From Bordetella parapertussis (GTDB lineage: Bacteria; Pseudomonadota; Gammaproteobacteria; Burkholderiales; Burkholderiaceae_C), in contig CAMDKD010000049.1 of NCBI GenBank assembly GCA_945901125.1, positions 1 to 19,780 of the forward strand: a stretch of 19,780 nucleotides of DNA, written 5' to 3'. A program made the translations under genes and the position numbers. Below are positions 15,201-19,780 of this stretch, piece by piece. Within the stretch, counting starts at the first letter, position 1; each line of letters starts with the position of its first letter. Below the pieces are notes generated by a model, which saw only the letters and a program-made list of their open reading frames with translations, did no database searches and was not told the DNA's origin.

Positions 15201-16180
15201 TGCACCAGCAGCACACACAGTTGCTCCAAAGCGGGGACAGCCTGGACTTGAACCTGCTCGCCAGCTCGGGAAATATGCAATATGGCCGCTGGTCTTATGA
15301 AATGCCGTTGGGGCAAGACGGTTGGCGAGCAGGCGCGGCCGGTGCCTACCTGACATACAAGTTGGGCGGCAGTGCAGCGTCGCTGGATGCTTACGGCAAT
15401 GCCAAACAAAACAGCGTCTGGGCCGATCAATTATTGTTTAACAACGGGCAAAGCCAGTGGAACTGGCGTACCCAGTACGACCGGGTTGAACTGCAAGACA
15501 TCGAAGAGGCCAGCAGCACCAACAATGACCGCTTGTTGCAAGTCTGGCATTTGGGCGCCCGTGGTGCACGCGCTGACAGCATGGGCGCGGGCCGCATCTG
15601 GCTGAACCTGGACTTGCTGTGGAGCTATCTGCATTTCAATGACACCACCGCGCAAGCAACAGACGCCGCCGCCGCTGACACACAAGGCCATTCCAACCGC
15701 CTCACGCTGTCCGCCGGGCGCGTGCAAGCTCTAGGCGACAACACACAGTTGCTGGTCAACTGGCAGGCGCAATGGGCCAATAAAAACTTGGATACCACCC
15801 AAAAAATGTCATTCGGCGGCGCGCGCAGTGTGCGCGCCTATGCGCCCGGGGTGTTGTCGGGGGACAGCGGGCACCTGCTGACGGCTGAAATCAAACACCG
15901 GTTGACGCCGACCGGCAATGTTTTGACTGTGAGCGGCGACTTGTATGCCAGCATGTTTATTGACGCCGGTTGGCTCACGCTCTACCAAAACCCGTATGCC
16001 TCGGGCAGCAACCAGGCCCGCTTGGCCGGTGCCGGCGGTGGCCTGTCTTGGGAGGGGCCCCGCTATTGGCGCGCCAGCTTCAGTATCAGCCAGCCAATTG
16101 GCAATGCCCCCTCACAGCTCAGCGGCAGCAGTTATTTGCATGCCAACGCCTGGCTGGAAGTGAGCAAAGGCTTTCGCTGA
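12284..16180 (+). CDS. Fused two-partner secretion protein: TpsA-type exoprotein with C-terminal TpsB-type barrel
   Basis: A 1298-residue protein in one unbroken frame. Residues 1-29 are a signal peptide (KTKK n-region, then a hydrophobic core ending MAQA). About 33-280 is the haemagglutination-activity (TPS) domain, with NPSG at 115-118 followed by VYFGPGAQVNVGGLVAST. From 503 to about 620 come GLUG-type repeats (GGLVGRNYGS twice, 57 residues apart, then GGLIGN). A YDG-like segment follows (Tyr679-Asp680-Gly681), and then a Ser/Thr/Ala-rich linker (about 740-943). From about 944 to the end, alternating polar/aromatic strands match the barrel of FhaC/ShlB transporters, including FGGARSVRAY (1177-1186, the VRG[YF]-type loop-6 motif with Ala for Gly) and SGDSGHLLTAE (1192 on). 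No POTRA is seen between passenger and barrel. It ends in GFR, not the usual terminal Phe. The ATG at 12284 lacks a clear ribosome site; an in-frame TTG lies five codons upstream. Confidence 0.9.
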   Translation: MNALSHYKTKKVSQNCWVSLLLCPVMAQAAPQGAQVVSGQAVVKQSSQGGQSVTTVTQTSNKATLNWQQFNVGPTEIVKFVQPGVSSVAINRISDPNGSRILGQLSANGQVWLINPSGVYFGPGAQVNVGGLVASTLNLADNTKPYQLRGAVSAGNNSASVVNEGNIRTAEGGYATLMAGNVSNPGNITSPGGHILLLGDKQNGSVSLSGRLDTSSAVSNSPGFIETSAALVRIADTARVSTRAADGSSGEWLIDPTNFTISSGSGVSTSSSIGASTLSTSLDSTNVLIATDNTSGSDSGNIYVNSAVSWSAATLLTLSAYKDIYINAPITSSNSSGKLKLMYGQGSTSGSISGIASDYYVNAPVTLAAGTNFYTQLGSDTSNLKSYQVITSLGSSGSTTASDLQGMNGDLTANYALGADIDASGTTSWSTSTYVKGFTKIGNNTTSADYYSGTFAGLGHVISDLYLYRPLVGVSGLFAVLSSDAVLRDTGMVNMAITTNSSGGLVGRNYGSIKNSFTTGSITSQAGFVGGLAGDNGDTGSITNSYSTATVTATTDIPSGGLVGRNYGSVVNSYASGLVSGTSGYTGGLIGNLMAIGSVTDSVWNTETSGQSSGYGSLSVGTSTGVTGLSTASMKLAANYSNWDFTTPWLMYAGYTAPLLRAFMTPLSISAYASGTKVYDGTTTTTAASYTDPGSLSNTFSGSISFALDGADVGTHSVVASGFYSDQLGYQISYSFSTNSVTVTSSASSSTTSVPSITQTSTTSTASTFTATTASGIAPASASSSSTTTSATASTATASTATASTATDSTVSTTTVATATVLTPFIETSTTSGPVNETVSNTNTAVSSAASDSGDNSNNMAVVTYAAISTDPEEEQTNASDTNAEGDNSTCASSKLNTANTQVYPGYATASADPVTAQKQSHLTLPSISDKLPGGSSVQREQELPGGLNHAWNAEFSVNNHGSSYTGETQTSLHQQHTQLLQSGDSLDLNLLASSGNMQYGRWSYEMPLGQDGWRAGAAGAYLTYKLGGSAASLDAYGNAKQNSVWADQLLFNNGQSQWNWRTQYDRVELQDIEEASSTNNDRLLQVWHLGARGARADSMGAGRIWLNLDLLWSYLHFNDTTAQATDAAAADTQGHSNRLTLSAGRVQALGDNTQLLVNWQAQWANKNLDTTQKMSFGGARSVRAYAPGVLSGDSGHLLTAEIKHRLTPTGNVLTVSGDLYASMFIDAGWLTLYQNPYASGSNQARLAGAGGGLSWEGPRYWRASFSISQPIGNAPSQLSGSSYLHANAWLEVSKGFR
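13790..13990 (+). repeat. 30-nt direct repeat inside the GLUG region
   Basis: The same 30 nt occur at 13790-13819 and 13961-13990, in frame and 171 bp (57 codons) apart, both encoding GGLVGRNYGS. Identity at every third codon position suggests recent duplication or gene conversion of a GLUG repeat. A third, diverged copy (GGLIGN) follows near 14042. Confidence 0.85.
14660..14704 (+). repeat. 15-bp tandem repeat (three perfect copies) in the linker
   Basis: GCATCTACCGCCACT is repeated three times without change and flanked by degenerate partial copies, encoding ASTAT units inside the Ser/Thr/Ala-rich linker of the fusion protein. The period is a multiple of three, so copy-number changes would alter linker length without frameshift. 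Confidence 0.85.
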
Positions 16181-16302
16181 GGCTGTTTCAGTTTGCTTGC
16201 CGGGTTTTGCTGCTGAATCTATAAATTCGGTGGATTTATTATTGAAATAAATGCTATTTAGTTAACTTAAGCTATTTTTCCAGTTAGGCATTCAACTCTA
16301 AT

Positions 16303-16318
16303 ATGCTGCAACGCAACA
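16303..16318 (+). promoter_or_regulatory. Phasin regulator box 1 (TGCTGC-N3-GCAACA)
   Basis: An imperfect dyad TGCTGC-AAC-GCAACA, nine bp upstream of the predicted -35 of the phasin gene. The same 16-bp pattern returns at 16362-16377 with two changes. The arms resemble the CTGC-N3-GCAG type target described for the polyhydroxyalkanoate repressor PhaR. The assignment to PhaR is inference, as phaR is not in this window. Confidence 0.5.
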
Positions 16319-16326
16319 AAAAGAGC

Positions 16327-16354
16327 TTGATTACGCTGGTACAAACCCTATACT
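16327..16354 (+). promoter_or_regulatory. Predicted phasin promoter
   Basis: TTGATT (16327-16332), a 16-bp spacer and TATACT (16349-16354). The start would fall near 16361, so the second dyad covers the initiation region. The rest of the 16181-16429 intergenic stretch is AT-rich, with no gene and no clear terminator for the fusion gene. Confidence 0.55.
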
Positions 16355-16361
16355 TCCAATC

Positions 16362-16377
16362 ATGCTGCGGCGCAACA
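16362..16377 (+). promoter_or_regulatory. Phasin regulator box 2 (TGCTGC-N3-GCAACA)
   Basis: Second copy of the dyad, TGCTGC-GGC-GCAACA, starting 59 bp after the first and lying on the predicted +1 region. A repressor bound here would block initiation; together the two copies bracket the promoter. Confidence 0.5.
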
Positions 16378-16429
16378 TGAAGGCGCGCAGTCCCGAGTGA
16401 ATCTCTTAACCACCTTGAAGGAAATTGCC

Positions 16430-16978
16430 ATGATGACCGCAGAACAAATGATCGCCGCCCAAAAAGCCAATATGGAAACCCTGTTCGGCCTGACCGAAAA
16501 AGCCTTTGCAGGCGTTGAAAAAATGGTTGAACTCAATATGGCTGCCGCCAAAGCCGCCATTGCCGACACCCAGTCACAAGCCCATGCAGCCATGAACGTC
16601 AAAGACGTGCAGGAACTGATGGCTTTGCAAGCCGGTTACCTGCAACCCCTGAGCGAAAAAGCAGTTGCTTTCAGCCGCCACGTCTACGAAATCGCTTCGA
16701 CCACCAGCAAGGAATTCGGCGAAGCAGTTGAAGTCAAAGCTGCTGAAGCACAAAAATCTGTTTTCGGCCTGGTTGACTCTGTCTCCAAAAACGCCCCCGC
16801 CGGTTCTGAAAGCGCCGTCGCCATGATGAAGTCCGCCATGTCTGCCAGTCAAACCGCTATTGAGAGCGTGCAAAAAGCGGTCAAGCAAGCCACCGAAGCT
16901 GCTGAAGCCAATATGCAAGCCCTGGCCACATCAACCGTTGCCACAGCCACTGCCAAGCCTGCTTCACGCAAGCGTTAA
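16430..16978 (+). CDS. phaP: Phasin (polyhydroxyalkanoate granule-associated protein)
   Basis: A 182-residue, almost wholly helical protein rich in Ala, Lys, Glu and Met, with no signal peptide. The start MMTAEQMIAAQKANMETLF and the following LTEKAFAGVEKMVELN are the usual N-terminus of Burkholderiales PhaP. KDVQELMALQAGYLQPLSEK and YEIASTTSKEFGEAVE are the conserved middle. The tail is Ala/Thr-rich and ends in SRKR. Phasins coat polyhydroxybutyrate granules and control their number and size. GAAGGAA ends 6 nt before the ATG at 16430; a second ATG follows immediately. The two upstream dyads suggest PhaR-type control responding to granule formation. A strong terminator lies 59 bp after the stop, so the gene is probably monocistronic. 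Confidence 0.94.
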   Translation: MMTAEQMIAAQKANMETLFGLTEKAFAGVEKMVELNMAAAKAAIADTQSQAHAAMNVKDVQELMALQAGYLQPLSEKAVAFSRHVYEIASTTSKEFGEAVEVKAAEAQKSVFGLVDSVSKNAPAGSESAVAMMKSAMSASQTAIESVQKAVKQATEAAEANMQALATSTVATATAKPASRKR

Positions 16979-17036
16979 GCAGCATGTAAATTGTCTCCTC
17001 GGATCCTCAGGAACACTGGTTCAGGGATTCGTTTAC

Positions 17037-17066
17037 AAGGCCCGCTCACAAGGCGGGCCTTTTTTT
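17037..17066 (+). terminator. Intrinsic terminator of the phasin gene
   Basis: A GC-rich stem AAGGCCCGC / GCGGGCCTT (17037-17045 with 17053-17061), a 7-nt loop and a run of seven T (17060-17066). The outer pairs use the first T residues. This is the first of four terminator-like units in a row. Confidence 0.9.
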
Positions 17067-17072
17067 ATTCAC

Positions 17073-17181
17073 GGCTCGCCTTCTTTCAGGACTGCGGGCC
17101 TTTTTTTATGGCCCGCCTTCTTTTGAGACTGTGGGCCTTTTTTTATGGCCCGCCTTCTTTCTGGACTGCAGGCCTTTTTTT
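17073..17181 (+). repeat. Three further tandem terminator units
   Basis: Three degenerate copies of the terminator follow directly. Their stems are 17073-17079 with 17094-17100, 17110-17116 with 17131-17137, and 17147-17153 with 17168-17174. Each is followed by exactly seven T. The loops are 14 nt; the last two units repeat with a 37-bp period. Stems 2 and 3 each contain one G-U wobble and stem 4 one mismatch. The last T run supplies part of the stop codon (TAA on the - strand) of the convergent patatin-like gene. On the - strand the stems are followed by no T run, so the array acts for the + strand only. Confidence 0.85.
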
Positions 17182-18097
17182 ATTGCGCCAGCAACGCCCG
17201 CAACTGAGGCATGGCCTGCTTCATGGCCGCGCGCCCGGCCTCTATGCTTTTCTTGCGCGCCGAAAACTCGGTGCTGCCGATATCCGGCAAAGCGGGTCGC
17301 ACCACCACATCGGCCTGCGCCAATTCCAGCTGGCTGATGCTCTTGCCCATGATGCTAAAGGTTTGCAACAGCACTTTGAGCATGTCCGAGGTTTTGGCAT
17401 CTTCTGGGCGGCTGGAAATGTCAACCGCCAACACCAGGTCCGCGCCCATTTGCCGCGCATAACGCACCGGCACCGGCGACACCAGGCCGCCGTCTACATA
17501 ATCTTTGCCCGCAATTTGCACCGGCTCGAACACCGAGGGCACGGCGCTGGAAGCGCGCACTGCCGTGGCCACATCGCCGCGCCTGAACAAAATACCGTCG
17601 CCGGTGCGCAAATCGGTGGCGACTATGCCCAGCGGCAACTTCATGTCTTCTATCTTCATGCCGTTCAACTGGCTGTTGATGTATTTGCCCAGCGCCTCGC
17701 CACGCAATATGCCGCGACCGCTGAACGGGTTGGCCCAGTCGGTGAACTGGGTTTCGTCCATGGTATCGGCCAGCCATTGCAACTGCTGACCGGTTTTACC
17801 GCTGGCATAAAACGACGCCACCACGCTGCCGGCCGAGGTACCGACCACTAGCGAGGGCTTGATGCCTTCTTCTTCCAACACTTGCAACACCCCGATGTGG
17901 GCAAAACCGCGCGCCGCCCCGCCGCCCAGCGCCAGACCCAATTTGGGGATTTTTTTAGGCGGCTGAGGTGTTGTGGGTGCCACCGGCGGTGAGCTCTCGG
18001 TGACAGGCAGCACGGGTTTGACCGTTGGCGGCACTGTGGCGCAGGCCGCCAGCAAGACAAGCACACAGGCCAGGTGAAAGCGCCGCAAGAGATTCAT
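17180..18097 (-). CDS. Patatin-like phospholipase family lipoprotein
   Basis: A 305-residue protein of the patatin/RssA-like group. The signal sequence ends in the lipobox LLAAC with Cys19, so the mature protein should be lipid-anchored. A Pro/Thr/Val-rich spacer (21-50) precedes the hydrolase domain. Catalytic features are the glycine-rich oxyanion segment GGGAARGF (58-65), the nucleophile elbow GTSAG with Ser88, and the DGG motif with Asp202 (YVDGGLVSPVPVRYA). The family hydrolyses acyl groups from phospholipids by a Ser-Asp dyad. No barrel or POTRA is attached, so this is not a type Vd autotransporter. It is convergent with the phasin gene, and its stop codon is embedded in the last terminator repeat. 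The ribosome site is weak. The SDR gene to the right is divergent. Confidence 0.93.
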   Translation of the reverse strand: MNLLRRFHLACVLVLLAACATVPPTVKPVLPVTESSPPVAPTTPQPPKKIPKLGLALGGGAARGFAHIGVLQVLEEEGIKPSLVVGTSAGSVVASFYASGKTGQQLQWLADTMDETQFTDWANPFSGRGILRGEALGKYINSQLNGMKIEDMKLPLGIVATDLRTGDGILFRRGDVATAVRASSAVPSVFEPVQIAGKDYVDGGLVSPVPVRYARQMGADLVLAVDISSRPEDAKTSDMLKVLLQTFSIMGKSISQLELAQADVVVRPALPDIGSTEFSARKKSIEAGRAAMKQAMPQLRALLAQ

Positions 18098-18169
18098 ATA
18101 GACCTAGATCAACTTAGTAAGGAATAGCCGGATTGTGGCAGGCCGTCACTGCCATAATCTTTCAGTTAG

Positions 18170-18187
18170 CGGCTGCAGGTGCAGCCG
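18170..18187. promoter_or_regulatory. 18-bp palindrome CGGCTGCA-GG-TGCAGCCG
   Basis: Perfect 8-bp arms around a GG centre, 21 bp upstream of the SDR start in the 111-bp divergent region between the patatin-like gene and the SDR gene. It may be an operator or, in RNA, a tight hairpin ahead of the ribosome site. No confident promoter hexamers were identified; TTGTGG (18133) with CATAAT (18153) is poorly spaced. Confidence 0.4.
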
Positions 18188-18208
18188 GATGTCCATTGAA
18201 AGGCTCTT

Positions 18209-18967
18209 ATGCAAATTAAAAACAACGTTTTCATCGTCACCGGCGGCGCGTCCGGTCTGGGCGAAGGCACGGCGCGCCTGCTGGCGCAACACGGCGCCAA
18301 GGTGGTGATTGCCGATATGCAGGACGAAAAAGGCCTGGCTATTGCGGCTGAACTCGGCGGCGTGTTCATGCACTGCGACGTCTCCAACGAGGAACAAGCC
18401 GCGGCTGTCGTTGCCAAGGCGCAGACCTTGGGCAAACTGTCCGGTTTGATCAACTGCGCGGGTATAGCCACCGCCGAGCGCACCGTCGGCAAATCCGGCC
18501 CGCACGTGCTGGCTGGCTTTCAGCGCACCATCAACATCAACCTGATCGGCAGCTTCAACATGATCCGCCTGTCCGCCCAGGCCATGAGCACCAACACACC
18601 GGAAGACACCGGCGAGCGCGGCGTGCTGATTTCCACCGCCTCGGTCGCTGCCTATGACGGCCAGATCGGTCAGGCAGCTTACGCCGCGTCCAAGGGCGGC
18701 ATCGTCGGCATGACGCTGCCGATTGCCCGCGATTTGTCCAAACTCGGTATCCGCAATATGACGATTGCCCCAGGCATCTTCGGCACGCCGATGATGTTTT
18801 CCATGCCCAAGGAAGTACAGGAAGCATTGGCCGCCGGTGTGCCCTTCCCGTCGCGTTTGGGTACGCCGCAGGACTACGCCAAACTGGTCATGCACATTCT
18901 TGACAACGACATGCTCAACGGCGAAGTCATCCGCCTTGACGGTGCCATCCGCCTGCCCCCGAAATAA
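18209..18967 (+). CDS. SDR-family 3-hydroxyacyl-CoA dehydrogenase (HSD17B10-like)
   Basis: A 252-residue SDR matching the type 2 3-hydroxyacyl-CoA dehydrogenase group (17beta-HSD10-like). Its cofactor motif is TGGASGLG (11-18), followed by Asp36 (VIADMQ), which indicates NAD(H). NCAG is at 82-85, and the active site is Ser145, Tyr158 and Lys162 (AAYAASKGG). GKSGPHVLAGFQRTININLI and the late APGIFGTPMM and PFPSRLGTPQDYA segments are characteristic of this branch. It oxidises 3-hydroxyacyl-CoA or 2-methyl-3-hydroxybutyryl-CoA in fatty acid or isoleucine breakdown. GAAAGG stands 5 nt before the ATG. The ggt gene starts 20 bp after its stop, so both may share a transcript. Confidence 0.93.
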   Translation: MQIKNNVFIVTGGASGLGEGTARLLAQHGAKVVIADMQDEKGLAIAAELGGVFMHCDVSNEEQAAAVVAKAQTLGKLSGLINCAGIATAERTVGKSGPHVLAGFQRTININLIGSFNMIRLSAQAMSTNTPEDTGERGVLISTASVAAYDGQIGQAAYAASKGGIVGMTLPIARDLSKLGIRNMTIAPGIFGTPMMFSMPKEVQEALAAGVPFPSRLGTPQDYAKLVMHILDNDMLNGEVIRLDGAIRLPPK

Positions 18968-18987
18968 CTCTTAAGAAAACACACACC

Positions 18988-19780
18988 ATGACAAACCAAC
19001 TTCTTCCTTTCGCCGCCCGCTTGAGCGTGCGTACCGCTTGCTTGTTGCTGCTCGGCAGTTCTGTCGCTTTGGCTAAAGACAAGGCGCCGCAAGCACCGGC
19101 CAAAGCTGACACAGTAAAAGCCGCCACTGCGTTTAAACACCGTGGCGTGGCGTCTGCCAACCCGATCGCCAGCGCCGCCGGTTTGCAAATTCTCAAAGCA
19201 GGCGGTTCTGCGGTTGACGCGGCGATTGCTGTGCAACTGGTATTGACGCTGGTCGAACCGCAGTCCAGCGGCATCGGCGGCGGCGCTTTTCTGGTCCACG
19301 ACGACGGCAAGCAACTCCAAGTGTTCGACGGCCGCGAAACCGCGCCTTTGCTCGCGCCCTCGGACATGTTCATGTTGAACGGCAAAGCGCAAAGTTTTAA
19401 CGACGTGGTGACTGGCGGTCGCGCAGTCGGTGTGCCCGGCCTGTTGCGCATGCTGGCGCTGGCGCACAAACAACACGGCAAATTGCCATGGGCCGCGCTG
19501 TTCAAACCAGCGATAAAAATCGCTGAAGCAGGGTTCCCCATCAGCCCGCGATTGCACGCATTGCTCAAAGCCGAACCCACTTTGCTCAAAGACCCGCAAT
19601 CGGTCGCTTACTTTTTCAAACCCAATGGCACACCGCTGCCGGTCGGCCATCGCCTGACCAACCCCGGTCTGGCCAAGGTCTACAAATTGATCGCCAAGGA
19701 AGGCGCCGATGCTTTCTACACCGGAGCGCTGGCGCAAACCATCGTCAACCGTGTGCAGCAGTACGCCAACAACCCCGGCC
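18988..19780 (+). CDS. ggt: Gamma-glutamyltransferase, 5' part (runs off the window)
   Basis: 264 codons from the ATG at 18988 with no stop before the right edge; a full enzyme is about 570-590 residues, so the C-terminal half with the autocatalytic Thr is outside. Residues 1-29 are a signal peptide ending in VALA, so the product is periplasmic. Family blocks are ASANPIASAAGLQILKAGGS (55-74), AVDAAIAVQLVLTLVEPQSS (75-94), SGIGGG (94-99), and DGRETAP with Arg116, matching the substrate-carboxylate arginine of the E. coli enzyme. VGVPGLLRMLALAHKQHGKL follows. The enzyme hydrolyses or transfers the gamma-glutamyl group of glutathione. The ribosome site is weak. Confidence 0.95.
   Translation, partial: MTNQLLPFAARLSVRTACLLLLGSSVALAKDKAPQAPAKADTVKAATAFKHRGVASANPIASAAGLQILKAGGSAVDAAIAVQLVLTLVEPQSSGIGGGAFLVHDDGKQLQVFDGRETAPLLAPSDMFMLNGKAQSFNDVVTGGRAVGVPGLLRMLALAHKQHGKLPWAALFKPAIKIAEAGFPISPRLHALLKAEPTLLKDPQSVAYFFKPNGTPLPVGHRLTNPGLAKVYKLIAKEGADAFYTGALAQTIVNRVQQYANNPG

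Noticed and set aside
16991..17851. Long + strand reading frame (286 codons) over the terminator array and the patatin-like gene
   Set aside because: It is antisense to a gene with clear catalytic motifs and begins by translating the terminator repeats; the product has no recognisable domain.
17180..18097. Patatin gene near a TpsB-like barrel as a split type Vd (PlpD-like) system
   Set aside because: The patatin-like protein has a lipoprotein signal and its own strand and context, with the phasin unit and four terminators between; nothing ties it to the barrel except proximity.
18874..19737. Long - strand reading frame (287 codons) opposite the 3' end of the SDR and ggt
   Set aside because: The + strand encodes an unmistakable gamma-glutamyltransferase with a signal peptide; the antisense product is low-complexity shadow sequence.

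Overview
The window looks like chromosomal DNA from a betaproteobacterium of the order Burkholderiales, perhaps near Comamonadaceae or Oxalobacteraceae. This rests on protein style and gene content: a PhaP-type phasin, RmuC, NhaD, PncB, several SDR enzymes and moderate GC. No rRNA or other marker confirms it. I found no tRNA, rRNA, CRISPR array, IS element or phage gene. All 18 genes are intact except the last, which runs off the right edge.

Left part (1-2446, + strand): a HicA/HicB toxin-antitoxin pair sits behind a near-consensus promoter, and a 24-bp perfect palindrome covers that promoter's spacer and -10. Two SDR genes follow; the second has lost the whole Ser-Tyr-Lys catalytic set.

Centre (2472-12055, - strand): a CorA-family metal transporter and a small cupin-like protein lie at the 3' side. 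Upstream of them is a compact eight-gene run, in transcription order: histone-deacetylase-like amidohydrolase, hotdog thioesterase, nitroreductase, pncB, nhaD-type antiporter, D-2-hydroxyacid dehydrogenase, rmuC and an MFS transporter. Four of its seven junctions are ATGA stop/start overlaps, so it is probably one operon with coupled translation. The functions are mixed (NAD salvage, redox, ion homeostasis, DNA maintenance, efflux).

Right-centre (12056-16180, + strand): after an AT-rich intergenic stretch comes the most unusual gene, a protein of 1298 residues. Its N-terminal half is a two-partner-secretion exoprotein (signal peptide, haemagglutination-activity domain, GLUG repeats, YDG-like segment). 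Its C-terminal ~350 residues resemble the 16-stranded barrel of the partner transporter (FhaC/ShlB family). No POTRA domains are visible between the two halves. It reads as a TpsA-TpsB fusion that may export itself.

Right end (16303-19780): a phasin gene carries two identical-pattern dyads (TGCTGC-N3-GCAACA) flanking its promoter, likely PhaR-type autoregulator sites. It is followed by four tandem intrinsic terminators, the last of which runs into the stop codon of a convergent patatin-like lipoprotein gene. A divergent pair of + strand genes, a 17beta-HSD10-like SDR and the start of gamma-glutamyltransferase, closes the window.
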